Assembly (NCBI GenBank): GCA_021776095.1
Contig: JAJFGO010000003.1
Coordinates: forward strand, 1-64,000
From: Kiloniellaceae bacterium
GTDB taxonomy: Bacteria; Pseudomonadota; Alphaproteobacteria; Kiloniellales; J153
Direction of reading: 5' to 3'
DNA: 64,000 bases
In this document: in pieces, positions 9,459 through 18,956 of the stretch
How the letters are laid out: each line of letters begins with the position of its first letter
Numbering within the stretch: the stretch's first letter is position 1
Notes under the pieces: generated by a model
Database searches by the model: none
Told to the model about the DNA's origin: nothing
What the model saw: only the letters and a program-made list of their open reading frames with translations
Position numbers and translations under genes: made by a program

Positions 9459-11882
9459 GTGGCAAATATACAACAGGCAGCGGGAGCGCCTGGTACCGAG
9501 GCAACAAGCCCTGACATGACTGAAACGCTGGATACGGCCAGGATGGCCTCTGGGCGGGTTGATTCACGCACGTCCGGAGATGCCCCCGAAGGCTCTGCCG
9601 TCGGGCAAGCGGCGCCCCCGGGCGCGGCCCCCGGCGTTTACGTGCGTTTCATGGACTGGGCCCGGCGCGTCGGCTTAGAGCTCAAGCTCGCCGTTGTCTT
9701 TCTAATCGGCGGCGTGACCTCGGGCACCGTGACCCTCATGGCCATGACCGGCAACTTCCCGGTCGCGGCCGACCCGTGGTCGCTTCTGCTGCTGCTCAAC
9801 CTGGATTTAGTGCTGCTTTTGGGGTTGGGCGCTTTGATCGCCCGGCGCCTGGTCATCCTTTGGGCGGCCCGCAAGCGCGGCCTTGCCGGTTCGCAGTTGC
9901 ACACCCGCTTGGTCGCCCTGTTCAGTCTGGTCGCCGTGACGCCGACCATCGTGGTCGCGGTCTTCTCCGTCATTTTGTTCGACTTTGGATTGCAGGGTTG
10001 GTTCAGCGACCGGGTGCGCACGGCGGTCGAGGCCTCCTTCGCCGTCGGACAGGCCTATTTGGACGAGCACAAGCAGAGCATCGGGGCCGATGCCCTGGCG
10101 GTAGCCCAGGACCTGGACCGGCTGGGCGTTTCCCTGGCCCTCAACCCGGATCGCTTCAGCCGCGTGCTCGCCAATCAAGTTGGCGACCGTTCGCTGACCG
10201 AGGCCTTGGTCTTCGATCGCTCGGGCCGGGAAATCGGGCGCGCCGGCTTCAGCCTGCTGCTCGATTTCGATCCCGAGATTCCCGAATGGGCCCTGCGCCG
10301 TGCGGACCAGGGCGAGGTCGTGATCATCACCGCCGAGACCGACGACCGGGTTCGCGCGCTGCTGCGCCTGCGAGGCTTTACCAATACCTATCTCTTCGTC
10401 GGCCGTTTGGTCGACCCGGTGGTCTTAGGGCACATCGACCGGACTAAGAACGCGGCTAAGCTGTACCAGGAGTTGGAGGGCAAGCGTTCGGACCTACAGA
10501 TTACCTTCGCCCTGATCTTCGCCGTGATCGCCATGTTGCTGTTGCTCGGCGCTGTGTGGGTTGGGCTGGCGTTCGCCAACCACTTGTCGCGCCCGATCGC
10601 CCATCTGATCGATGCGGCTCAGCGGGTCGGCGCCGGCGACCTGAAGGTGCGGCTGGCCGAATACGACGGTGCCGCGGAGGTTGGCTCGCTGGCCCGCGCG
10701 TTCAATGGCATGACCGGCGAGTTGGAAAGCCAACGGCACGAACTGCTGGAAACCAACCGCGAACTGGATTACCGGACCCGATTTATCGAGGCGGTCTTGG
10801 GCGGTGTCTCGGCTGGCATCATCGGGATGGATCGCGGCGGGGCGATCAATTTGCTCAACCTATCGGCCTGCGAGCTGCTGTCGTGCGAAGCCGACGCTCT
10901 GATCGGCAAGACCTTGAGCGATGCCCTGCCGGAGATGGCCGAGCTTCTGGAAGAAGCCCACCGGCGGCCGCAGCGCCTGGCCGAACGCACAGTGAAGCTG
11001 ACGCGTGACGGGATCTCGGAACGGCATCTGCTGGTGCGCATCTCGGCCGAAATGGACGACACCGGCATCATCGGTTTCGTGGTCACATTCGACGATGTGA
11101 CCGAACTGCTCTCCGCCCAGCGCAAAGCCGCTTGGGCCGACGTGGCGCGGCGGATCGCGCACGAGATCAAGAACCCGCTGACCCCGATCCAACTCTCAGC
11201 GGAGCGCCTGAAGCGCAAATACCTGGACGAGATCAAAAGCGACCCCACGACCTTCAAGACCTGCACGGATATCATCGTCCGCCAAGTCGGTGACATTGGT
11301 CGCATGGTCGACGAGTTCTCGTCCTTCGCCCGTATGCCGGCGCCGGTTATCGCCGAGGAAGATTTGAACGAGATGCTGCGCCAGGCCCTGTTCTTGCAAA
11401 AAGGCGCCCATCCCGAGATCACCTTCACGGTGGAGGCGCCGGACGAGCCCATGGTCGTGGCCTGCGACCGCGAACAGCTTGGGCGGGCGCTGACTAATCT
11501 ACTCCAGAATGCCTGCGATGGGATCGAACGGCGGGCCAAATCGGCGGACGGCAGCTTGCCGCCCGGGGCGGTGACGATACGTCTCGCGCGCGGGGGCCGG
11601 AATCAGGTGATCGAAATCGGCGACAACGGGGTTGGCCTGCCGGTGAGCGAGCGCGACCGCCTAATCGAGCCCTACGTGACCACCCGGGAGGAGGGCACCG
11701 GCCTGGGCCTGGCGATCGTAAAGAAGATCATGGAGGATCATGGTGGCGATCTGCGGCTGTCAGATCGGCCTGGCGGCGGGGCCCTGGTCAGTCTGATCCT
11801 GCCGATACAAGCCACGGGCGGCGAGCGCGACACGCCCGGCAGCGCGGGCCAAAGAGCGAGGGTAGCGTCTCATGGCGCGTGA
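9459..11882 (+). CDS. ntrY: Nitrogen regulation sensor kinase NtrY
   Basis: An 807-residue membrane sensor kinase. Hydrophobic segments lie near 76-98, 105-130, 145-175 and 345-370, with a periplasmic or extracytoplasmic loop between the last two. HAMP follows (about 370-425), then a PAS region (about 440-555), the phosphoacceptor helix RIAHEIKNPLTPIQLSAERL with His568, and a HATPase with GDNGVGLP and GTGLGLAIVKKI. It pairs with NtrX, whose start it overlaps by 11 bases. The GTG start 3 bases after ntrC lacks a clear ribosome site; in-frame ATGs at 9516 and 9543 are alternatives. NtrYX has been tied to nitrogen, redox and envelope control. Confidence 0.95.
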   Translation: MANIQQAAGAPGTEATSPDMTETLDTARMASGRVDSRTSGDAPEGSAVGQAAPPGAAPGVYVRFMDWARRVGLELKLAVVFLIGGVTSGTVTLMAMTGNFPVAADPWSLLLLLNLDLVLLLGLGALIARRLVILWAARKRGLAGSQLHTRLVALFSLVAVTPTIVVAVFSVILFDFGLQGWFSDRVRTAVEASFAVGQAYLDEHKQSIGADALAVAQDLDRLGVSLALNPDRFSRVLANQVGDRSLTEALVFDRSGREIGRAGFSLLLDFDPEIPEWALRRADQGEVVIITAETDDRVRALLRLRGFTNTYLFVGRLVDPVVLGHIDRTKNAAKLYQELEGKRSDLQITFALIFAVIAMLLLLGAVWVGLAFANHLSRPIAHLIDAAQRVGAGDLKVRLAEYDGAAEVGSLARAFNGMTGELESQRHELLETNRELDYRTRFIEAVLGGVSAGIIGMDRGGAINLLNLSACELLSCEADALIGKTLSDALPEMAELLEEAHRRPQRLAERTVKLTRDGISERHLLVRISAEMDDTGIIGFVVTFDDVTELLSAQRKAAWADVARRIAHEIKNPLTPIQLSAERLKRKYLDEIKSDPTTFKTCTDIIVRQVGDIGRMVDEFSSFARMPAPVIAEEDLNEMLRQALFLQKGAHPEITFTVEAPDEPMVVACDREQLGRALTNLLQNACDGIERRAKSADGSLPPGAVTIRLARGGRNQVIEIGDNGVGLPVSERDRLIEPYVTTREEGTGLGLAIVKKIMEDHGGDLRLSDRPGGGALVSLILPIQATGGERDTPGSAGQRARVASHGA

Positions 11883-13263
11883 TATCCTGGTTGTCGACGA
11901 CGAAGCCGATATCCGGATGCTGATCGGCGGCGTCCTGAACGATGAGGGCTATTCGACCCGCGAGGCGGCGGAAAGCGAGGCCGCCTTGGCTGAGCTGAGC
12001 ACCCGGCGTCCCAGCCTGGTCATCTTGGACATCTGGCTACACAACAGTCCGCTCGACGGCTTGGAACTGCTCAAGGTTGTTCGTCGCGACGATCCGTCCG
12101 TGCCGGTCGTGATTATCAGCGGACATGGCACGATCGAGACCGCTGTCTCCGCGATAAAACTGGGTGCTTACGATTTCATCGAGAAGCCCTTTAAGGCGGA
12201 CCGCCTGATTCATGTGGTCGAAAGGGCGATCGAGGCGTCGCAGTTACGCCAGGAAAACGAAGAGCTTCGCCTGCGCGCCGGACCTGAGACCGATTTGATC
12301 GGCCGCTCGCAGGCCGCCAATCAATTGCGTCAGGCCATCGACAAAGTGGCCCCGACCGGCAGTCGGATCCTGATTACCGGCCCGGCCGGCGTCGGCAAGG
12401 AAGTGGTCGCGCGAATCCTGCACGGCAAGTCGCACCGCGCCGTCGGGTCCTTCGTCGTCTTAAATTGCGCGACCATGCATCCCGGGCATCTGGAGCGGGC
12501 CTTGTTCGGGTGCGAGCCGGGGGTCGAGGGGGCGGACGCACCGGGCCGCGCGGGCCTGTTTGAACGGGCCCACGGCGGGACTCTTTTGCTCGACGAGGTG
12601 GCGGATATGCCGCTCGAGACCCAGGCCAAGGTCGTGCGGGCCTTGCAGGAAAACACCTTCGAGCGGATCGGCGGGGATCGTGGCGTCAAGGTCGACGTTC
12701 GGGTCATCGCCTCGACCAGCCGCGATCTGCAGGCCATGATCAACGCCGGGCGTTTTCGTGAGGATCTATACTATCGCCTGAACGTGGTGCCCCTCGCGGT
12801 GGCCCCCCTGGGTCAGCGGCGCGAGGACATTCCGGATCTGGTTCGTCACTTCATGGACCGGGCGGCCGATGTGGCTGGCCTGCCGCCGCGCCGGATCACC
12901 GACGACGCCATGGCCACGCTTCAGGCCTACGATTGGCCCGGCAACGTGCGTCAGCTACGCAATGTCATCGACTGGATCTTGATCATGGCGCCGGGCAGTG
13001 GCGAGGAGACCGTGGACGCCAGCATGCTGCCGCCCGACATCGGGTCGATTTCCCCGTCGTTCGTGCGTGGCGAGGCGGGGGTCGAGATGATGTCCTTGCC
13101 GCTGCGTGAGGCGCGGGGCATTTTCGAACGCCGCTATCTGGAGGCGCAGGTCATGCGTTTCGGGGGCAATATCTCAAGGACCGCCGGTTTTGTCGGCATG
13201 GAGCGCTCGGCCCTGCATCGCAAACTGCGGTCTCTTGGCATCAATACGCCGGATCGGCCATAA
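11872..13263 (+). CDS. ntrX: Response regulator NtrX, lacking the sigma-54 GAFTGA loop
   Basis: A 463-residue NtrC-family regulator. The receiver has Asp53 in LVILDIWLH. The AAA+ domain keeps a Walker A variant GPAGVGKE (170-177), Walker B GGTLLLDEVADM and FREDLYYRLNVVPLAVAPL. Where NtrC has GAFTGA, this protein has LFGCEPGVEGADAPGRAGLFE, so the sigma-54 contact loop is absent. The Fis-like C-terminus (GNISRTAGFVGMERSALHRKL) is retained. Loss of GAFTGA is recurrent in alphaproteobacterial NtrX and implies regulation not driven by sigma-54 remodelling. It is partner to NtrY. Confidence 0.95.
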   Translation: MARDILVVDDEADIRMLIGGVLNDEGYSTREAAESEAALAELSTRRPSLVILDIWLHNSPLDGLELLKVVRRDDPSVPVVIISGHGTIETAVSAIKLGAYDFIEKPFKADRLIHVVERAIEASQLRQENEELRLRAGPETDLIGRSQAANQLRQAIDKVAPTGSRILITGPAGVGKEVVARILHGKSHRAVGSFVVLNCATMHPGHLERALFGCEPGVEGADAPGRAGLFERAHGGTLLLDEVADMPLETQAKVVRALQENTFERIGGDRGVKVDVRVIASTSRDLQAMINAGRFREDLYYRLNVVPLAVAPLGQRREDIPDLVRHFMDRAADVAGLPPRRITDDAMATLQAYDWPGNVRQLRNVIDWILIMAPGSGEETVDASMLPPDIGSISPSFVRGEAGVEMMSLPLREARGIFERRYLEAQVMRFGGNISRTAGFVGMERSALHRKLRSLGINTPDRP

Positions 13264-13305
13264 ACGGACCGGTCGAATGTCATTTCTTGAATCTGGAATA
13301 CCTTC

Positions 13306-14682
13306 ATGCAGGTGATCATCTGCGGTGCCGGCCAAGTGGGTTACAATATCGCGCGCTACCTCGCCAGCGAAGACGCGGATATCACGGTCATCGATCAGTC
13401 GCCGGAACTGATCACCAAGATCACGGACTCCCTCGATGTGAAGGGCATGGTCGGATTCGCATCCCATCCGGACGTGCTGGAGCGCGCCGATGCTGAGAAT
13501 GCCGACATGGTGATCGCGGTGACCTACGCGGACGAGGTCAACATGGTCGCGTGCCAGATCTGCCATTCGATTTTCGAAGTCCCAACCAAGATCGCAAGGG
13601 TGCGCAGTCAGAGCTACCTGGATGCCATGTGGTCGGACTTGTTCAGCCGGGATCACATGCCGATCGATGTGATTATCTCGCCGGAGGTCGAAGTGGCGCG
13701 GGCCATCGAACGACGGCTCGAGATACCGGGCGCCTTCGACGTGCACCCCCTGGCCAACGGTAAGGTGAGCATGATCGGCGTCCATTGCACGTCCGACACC
13801 CCGATCCTCAACACGCCGCTGCGCCAACTGACTGCGCTATTCCCCGAAATGAACATCGTGGTCGTGGGCATTTGGCGCGACGGAGTTGGCATTGTCCCAA
13901 AACCGGAGGACGAGCTTCGGGCCGGTGACGACGTCTACTTCGTCGCCGAAACGAGCCACCTGACGCGGGCCATGGCGGCGTTCGGCCATGAGGAGAAGGA
14001 AGCCCGCCGGGTCATCATCATCGGCGGCGGGAATATCGGCTTCAATCTGGCCACCGCGGTGGAGAAATCTCAACCCCATGTGGCCATCAAGCTGATCGAA
14101 GTTAACAAGGAGCGGGCCGAGACCGTGGCGCAGTCACTCGAGCGCTCGGTGGTGATTCATGGCAATGCTTTGGACAGCGAGATTCTGGAAGAGGCCGGCG
14201 CGGCCACGGCCGAGACCGTAATCGCCATTTCCAACGACGACGAGGTCAATATCCTGGCCTCGCTCTTGGCCAAGCGCTACGGCTGCCAGCGCGCGGTAAC
14301 CTTGATCAACAAGGCGACCTACGGCTCCTTGGTCGGGCCCCTTGGAATCGACACGGTGGTGAGCCCACGCGCGATCACCGTGTCCACCATTTTACAGCAT
14401 GTGCGCCGGGGCCGGATCCGCTCGGTCCACTCGATAAGCGAGGGGTTTGGCGAGGTGATCGAGGCGGAGGCCCTAGAGACCTCCAGCCTGGTCGGCGTGC
14501 CGATCCGCGACTCGAACCTGCCGGAGGGTGTGTTGGTCGGCGCCATCGTGCGCGACGACGAAGTCATCATTCCGGGCGGCGACACCGTGGTGCGGGCCAA
14601 CGATTTGGTCATCATCTTTGCCGCGACGGCGGCCGTGAAGAAGATCGAGAAGATCTTCGCGGTGAAATTGGAATTCTTTTAG
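13306..14682 (+). CDS. trkA: Trk potassium-uptake regulatory subunit TrkA
   Basis: A 458-residue cytosolic protein with two RCK_N/RCK_C repeats. The first Rossmann motif is IICGAGQVGYNIARYL, the second VIIIGGGNIGFNLATAV near residue 230; each is followed by a TrkA-C domain. TrkA binds NAD(H) and nucleotides and gates the TrkH/TrkG potassium channel at the inner membrane. No trkH is in the window. Position after ntrX, 42 bases away, is conserved in Rhodospirillales and Rhizobiales. Confidence 0.96.
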   Translation: MQVIICGAGQVGYNIARYLASEDADITVIDQSPELITKITDSLDVKGMVGFASHPDVLERADAENADMVIAVTYADEVNMVACQICHSIFEVPTKIARVRSQSYLDAMWSDLFSRDHMPIDVIISPEVEVARAIERRLEIPGAFDVHPLANGKVSMIGVHCTSDTPILNTPLRQLTALFPEMNIVVVGIWRDGVGIVPKPEDELRAGDDVYFVAETSHLTRAMAAFGHEEKEARRVIIIGGGNIGFNLATAVEKSQPHVAIKLIEVNKERAETVAQSLERSVVIHGNALDSEILEEAGAATAETVIAISNDDEVNILASLLAKRYGCQRAVTLINKATYGSLVGPLGIDTVVSPRAITVSTILQHVRRGRIRSVHSISEGFGEVIEAEALETSSLVGVPIRDSNLPEGVLVGAIVRDDEVIIPGGDTVVRANDLVIIFAATAAVKKIEKIFAVKLEFF

Positions 14683-14712
14683 ACCACGAAGGCAGGAAAG
14701 GGGACGCGCAGC

Positions 14713-15576
14713 ATGCCGCGCGAGGCTTTTGTCAATGGGCGCTATGTGCCGCACAACCAGGGCGCGGTGCATATCGAAGACCGTGGCTATCAGTTTGCCG
14801 ACGGCGTGTACGAAGTCGTGACAATTTTCGACGGCGCGCTGATCGACGAGGGGCCGCACTTGGACCGGCTCGAACGCTCGCTCAAAGCCCTGTGCATGGA
14901 CATGCCTATGTCCCGCCCGGCCATAAAGCTGGTCGCGCGCGAACTGATCCGCCGCAACGGGGTCACCAACGGCATCATCTATATGCAGGTAACTCGCGGC
15001 GTGGCGCCTCGGGATCATAAGTTCCCGAACGATGCCCGCCCGGCCCTAGTTATGACCACCCGGCAGACGAAGCCGCAATCGGCGAAACTGCTGGCCGAGG
15101 GCGCAAAGGTGATCAGCGTGCCGGACATCCGTTGGACCCGCTGCGATATCAAGTCGATCTCGCTCCTGCCCAATATCCTGGCCAAGCAAGAGGCCGCCGA
15201 AGCCGGCGCTTACGAAGCCTGGCAGGTGGACCGCGAGGGCATGGTGACCGAAGGCAGCTCGACCAACGCCTGGATTGTGACCGGAGACGGCAAGGTCGTG
15301 ACCCGCGCGGCCAGCAATGCGATCCTTAGCGGAATCACTCGGCGGACCCTGATCAAACTGATCCAGGCCGAGGGGTATGAGTTGGAGGAGCGGGCTTTCA
15401 GCCTGGAAGAGGCCAAGGTCGCGCGGGAGGCCTTCATAACCTCCAGCAGCTCTTACGTTCTGCCGGTTACGCAAATCGACGATGCCACAGTCGGCAACGG
15501 CCATCCGGGTCTGCTGAGCGGCAAGCTGCGCCAGCATTACAGCGACTATATGGCGAGCGCAGGGGATCCGATTTGA
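14713..15576 (+). CDS. dat: D-amino-acid transaminase-like PLP class IV aminotransferase
   Basis: A 287-residue fold-type IV PLP enzyme. N-terminal AFVNGRYVPHNQGAVHIEDRGYQFADGVYEVV is close to D-amino-acid aminotransferases. The PLP lysine is expected in RCDIKSISLLPNILAKQEA, and EGSSTNAWIV and SGITRRTLIKL are the phosphate-binding segments. The family interconverts D-alanine and D-glutamate with their oxo acids for peptidoglycan; branched-chain or aminodeoxychorismate-lyase activity cannot be excluded from sequence alone. The ATG has GGAAAGGGG upstream and the stop overlaps the next TTG start. Confidence 0.88.
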   Translation: MPREAFVNGRYVPHNQGAVHIEDRGYQFADGVYEVVTIFDGALIDEGPHLDRLERSLKALCMDMPMSRPAIKLVARELIRRNGVTNGIIYMQVTRGVAPRDHKFPNDARPALVMTTRQTKPQSAKLLAEGAKVISVPDIRWTRCDIKSISLLPNILAKQEAAEAGAYEAWQVDREGMVTEGSSTNAWIVTGDGKVVTRAASNAILSGITRRTLIKLIQAEGYELEERAFSLEEAKVAREAFITSSSSYVLPVTQIDDATVGNGHPGLLSGKLRQHYSDYMASAGDPI

Positions 15577-16229
15577 ACATTGCGCGGCCTCGGGCGCTTT
15601 TGTTCGATTGGGACAACACGCTGATCGATAGCTGGGTAGCCATCCATCATGCCCTGGCCGAGACCTTCCGTGCCATGGGGCGGGAACCCTGGACCTACGA
15701 GGAAACCGTCCAGCGCGTGCGCGCCTCGGCCCGCGATGCCTTTCCGGTGCTGTTCGGCGACCGGGCCGAGGAGGCCATGGTCGTGTTCTATCGCACCTTC
15801 GAAGCCGACCATCTGGAGAAGCTGCGCGCGCGCGCCGGGGCCGAGGCCATGCTGCAGGGTTTGGTGGAGGCGGGTGATTTCTATCTGGCCGTGGTCAGCA
15901 ACAAAAAAGGCCATTTGCTGCGCCGGGAGGTGGCGCATCTGGGCTGGGATAGGCTCTTTACCCGTCTTGTGGGCGCCAATGATGCGGCGCGCGACAAGCC
16001 GGCGGTCGATGCGGTGGAACTGGCTCTCGCGGGCTCGAATTTGGCGACCGGGCCTGAGGTCTGGTTCGTCGGCGATACGGATATCGACATGCAGTGTGGG
16101 GTCAATTCAGGTTGCATTCCCGTACTCGTGCGCCCACATCCTCCTGGTGAGGGGGAGTTCGGCGAGGCCGAGCCTCGTCTCCATTTTCGCGATTGCAGCG
16201 CTTTGTTAGAGGCAGTCCGCGGAATGTAA
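15573..16229 (+). CDS. HAD-superfamily phosphatase (phosphoglycolate-phosphatase type)
   Basis: A 218-residue HAD hydrolase with motif I LLFDWDNTLIDS (nucleophile Asp and general acid Asp), motif II VVSNK, motif III lysine in ARDKPAVDAV and motif IV WFVGDTDIDMQCG. The cap domain is helical (C1 type), as in Gph/PGP phosphatases. The substrate is unknown. A TTG start overlaps the dat stop (TTGA), so it is coupled to that gene. It lies before hfq, as in related genomes. Confidence 0.87.
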   Translation: MNIARPRALLFDWDNTLIDSWVAIHHALAETFRAMGREPWTYEETVQRVRASARDAFPVLFGDRAEEAMVVFYRTFEADHLEKLRARAGAEAMLQGLVEAGDFYLAVVSNKKGHLLRREVAHLGWDRLFTRLVGANDAARDKPAVDAVELALAGSNLATGPEVWFVGDTDIDMQCGVNSGCIPVLVRPHPPGEGEFGEAEPRLHFRDCSALLEAVRGM

Positions 16230-16410
16230 GTTTGCCAAGGGTGCCGGGCGCGTTTATGAGTTTAGGGGCCGATACGGCAAAACCCGGTGGGGGCGGGTAC
16301 CAGGGCCATGATGGCCGACCTAGAATATTCCCGCCGGAACGACAACCAGAAACCAGTCGGCCGTGCGATGGTTTCGCCCGGACCGGCCACAAAACGAAAA
16401 GGTCGCATCA

Positions 16411-16662
16411 ATGGCCGCAGAAAAATCTCAGAACGTTCAAGACGTTTTTCTGAACCATATTCGGAAGAACAAGGTTCCGGTAACCATATTCCTGGTGAAT
16501 GGGGTGAAGCTTCAGGGCATTGTCACTTGGTTCGACAATTTCTCCGTTCTGCTGCGACGGGACGCCCATTCCCAATTGGTTTATAAGCACGCGATTTCCA
16601 CAGTGATGCCGGCGACCCCGGTCCAGCTGTTCGATGCGCGGGCGGAGGCGCAAGACGCCTAG
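16411..16662 (+). CDS. hfq: RNA chaperone Hfq
   Basis: An 83-residue Sm-like protein: [22 protein letters not shown] (Sm1 strand region), FDNFSVLL and the Sm2 motif YKHAIST. It forms a hexameric ring that pairs small RNAs with mRNAs. The ATG at 16411 is preceded by AAAAGG and yields the usual short N-terminus, so the longer frame upstream is rejected. A 181-base leader separates it from the HAD gene and probably holds its own promoter. It precedes hflX, the conserved hfq-hflX pair. Confidence 0.98.
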   Translation: MAAEKSQNVQDVFLNHIRKNKVPVTIFLVNGVKLQGIVTWFDNFSVLLRRDAHSQLVYKHAISTVMPATPVQLFDARAEAQDA

Positions 16663-18025
16663 AACGAGCGATCGTCGCGCGGGGACTCAGCGCGTCAACG
16701 GGGCAGCGCCGGGGCGGGCTCACCAGAGCCCGCGTGGGCTGGTGCATGCCCTGGTCTTGGATCCCATTCAGCGAAGCGATGAGGCCCTGGGCCGCGACCC
16801 CGAGGCGCGGCTTGAGGAGGCCGTGGGCCTGGCCCGCGCGATTGGGCTCTCGATCGTACACGCGGAGGCGATCGCGGTTCCCAGACCCCGCCCTGCCACC
16901 CTGTTCGGCGCCGGAATCGTCGCGCGCTTCAAGGATTTTATTGCCGCCGAGGACATCGAGGTGGTGGTGGTGGACGGGGCCTTGACCCCGGTCCAGCAGC
17001 GGAATCTCGAAACCGCCTGGAACGCCAAGGTGATCGATCGAACCGGCTTGATCCTGGAGATTTTCGGCGAGCGCGCCCGCACCAAGGAAGGTCAGCTTCA
17101 GGTTGAGTTGGCGGCGCTTAGCTTTCAACGCTCCCGTCTGGTCCGGTCCTGGACCCATTTGGAGCGTCAGCGCGGCGGGCACGGCTTTCTGGGCGGGCCG
17201 GGCGAGCGCCAGCTCGAAATGGATCGGCGCATCATCACCGACCGCATCACCAAGATTCGCAGCGCGCTCGACCAGGTCAAACGCACGCGCGAGCTGCACC
17301 GCGGCGCGCGCCGGCGCGTGCCCTATCCGGTGGTCGCCCTGGTGGGCTATACCAATGCCGGGAAATCGACGCTTTTCAACCGCTTGACGCGCTCGGACGT
17401 GGTCGCGGCGGATATGCTCTTCGCCACCCTTGACCCGACCATGCGGCGGATCCAACTGCCCTCGGGCATGACCGCGATCCTGTCCGACACGGTTGGATTC
17501 ATTTCCGATTTGCCGACCGATCTGATCGCCGCCTTCCGTGCGACCCTGGAAGAGGTCACCAGCGCCGATCTCATACTCCACGTGCGCGACGCCGCCCACC
17601 CGCAGAGCGAGGCGCAGCGGGCCGACGTGGAGGCGATCCTCGAGGCCCTGGGCGTGGCCGCCGAGGACGGGGACAGCCTGATCGAGGTCCTGAACAAGGC
17701 CGATCTCTTAGACCCGGAGGCTCGAGGCACCTTGACCGCGCGTCTGGAGCGTGAGCCGGGCAAGCTGCTGTGCTCGGCCGCGACCGGGGAAGGGATCGAT
17801 GCGCTTTTGGCGGCCATCGACCGGCACTTGACCCGGGCCCAAACCCAGGTCGATCTGGCCGTGGATCTGGCCGACGGTGCGGCGATCTCCTGGCTGTACA
17901 GTCATGGCCAGGTCCTGGCGCGCCGTGACGACGAGCGCAAAGCCCATATGCGGGTCCGGCTCGACCAAACCGCCCTGGCACGGTTCCGCCGACGGGGGCG
18001 GCCCGTCCCGGCCAGTCCCGATTGA
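16634..18025 (+). CDS. hflX: GTPase HflX (ribosome-splitting factor)
   Basis: A 463-residue GTPase. The HflX N-terminal domain contains [13 protein letters not shown] and the linker has the glycine-rich [19 protein letters not shown]. The G domain starts near residue 238 with GYTNAGKST (G1), followed by [10 protein letters not shown] (G3) and NKADL (G4). HflX splits stalled 70S ribosomes under stress. The ATG at 16634 lies inside hfq, giving a 29-base overlap; the next in-frame candidate is a GTG at 16742, which would leave the same conserved core, so the N-terminus is uncertain by about 36 residues. Confidence 0.95.
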   Translation: MRGRRRKTPRTSDRRAGTQRVNGAAPGRAHQSPRGLVHALVLDPIQRSDEALGRDPEARLEEAVGLARAIGLSIVHAEAIAVPRPRPATLFGAGIVARFKDFIAAEDIEVVVVDGALTPVQQRNLETAWNAKVIDRTGLILEIFGERARTKEGQLQVELAALSFQRSRLVRSWTHLERQRGGHGFLGGPGERQLEMDRRIITDRITKIRSALDQVKRTRELHRGARRRVPYPVVALVGYTNAGKSTLFNRLTRSDVVAADMLFATLDPTMRRIQLPSGMTAILSDTVGFISDLPTDLIAAFRATLEEVTSADLILHVRDAAHPQSEAQRADVEAILEALGVAAEDGDSLIEVLNKADLLDPEARGTLTARLEREPGKLLCSAATGEGIDALLAAIDRHLTRAQTQVDLAVDLADGAAISWLYSHGQVLARRDDERKAHMRVRLDQTALARFRRRGRPVPASPD

Positions 18026-18031
18026 GGCGGC

Positions 18032-18850
18032 ATGCGTTTCGACCCTCAAACCGTCACCGAGATCATTGCGGAGGTCGCCCGGCAGGAAATCCTGCCTCGC
18101 TTTCGCGCCTTGCGCGATCAGGACGTCCGTCGCAAGCGTAGCGGCGAGTTAGTCACCGTGGCCGACGAGGCGGCAGAGCAGGCGCTGTCCCGGCGGCTAC
18201 GCGATTTCATGCCCGGCTCTCAGGTGGTCGGCGAGGAATCCGTCGAGGCCGATCCGGCTATTCTGGAGCGGCTGACCGGAACCGACCCCCTTTGGATCGT
18301 CGATCCGATCGACGGCACCGGTAACTTCGCCGGCGGCACACCGGTCTTCGCGGTCATGGTCGGCTTAGTCCGGGAGGCGGAGACCCTGGCCGCTTGGATT
18401 TACGACCCCGTTACGGAGCGCGCGATCACCGCCGAACATGGCGGCGGCGCCTGGATGGGCGAAAAGCGGCTGCGGGTCGCCACCGCCGATACGCCGCGCG
18501 CCATGTCCGGTACTCTGCATGCCAGCACCTTCGCTCCAGCCGAAACTGCCCGCCAGGTCCAGTCGCGCCGGGCCCGGGTGGGCGCGATCAAGAGCCTGCA
18601 CTGCGCCGGGCACGAATACCTGCGCCTGGCGCAGGGTGCCATGCATTTCTCGCTTTTCACCAAGCTGATGCCCTGGGACCACGTGCCCGGAACCCTGATC
18701 CAGCGCGAGGCCGGCGGTGTCGCCATGACCCTGGACGGCGCCCTCTATCGGGCGACCAGCCACAAGGCGCCGGGTCTTCTGATGGCGCCGGACGAGGCCT
18801 CCTGGCAGGCCCTCAAGGAGACACTTTTCGGCTCCGGCGACTTGACTTGA
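18032..18850 (+). CDS. Inositol-monophosphatase-family phosphatase
   Basis: A 272-residue member of the Li-sensitive, Mg-dependent phosphatase family. The metal motifs are GEES, DPIDGTGNFAGG and the C-terminal WDHVPGTLIQREAGG. Relatives dephosphorylate inositol phosphates, histidinol phosphate or 3'-phosphoadenosine 5'-phosphate; nothing in the sequence fixes which. It follows hflX after 6 bases, so it is probably in the same transcript. HisN (histidinol-phosphatase) is possible but not supported beyond family level. Confidence 0.9.
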   Translation: MRFDPQTVTEIIAEVARQEILPRFRALRDQDVRRKRSGELVTVADEAAEQALSRRLRDFMPGSQVVGEESVEADPAILERLTGTDPLWIVDPIDGTGNFAGGTPVFAVMVGLVREAETLAAWIYDPVTERAITAEHGGGAWMGEKRLRVATADTPRAMSGTLHASTFAPAETARQVQSRRARVGAIKSLHCAGHEYLRLAQGAMHFSLFTKLMPWDHVPGTLIQREAGGVAMTLDGALYRATSHKAPGLLMAPDEASWQALKETLFGSGDLT

Positions 18851-18956
18851 GCGGTGGCCTCAACGTATCGCCCTAACTGGCTCTTTTCTTGCGGTGTAGA
18901 GTGGGAATAAGTTTGGGCAAATCGCCGCTGCGTCGGCGGATCGGGAGGCCGTGGCC

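Noticed and set aside
16523-17599. 358-codon frame antisense to hfq and hflX
   Set aside because: Overlaps two conserved genes; composition is that of a shadow.
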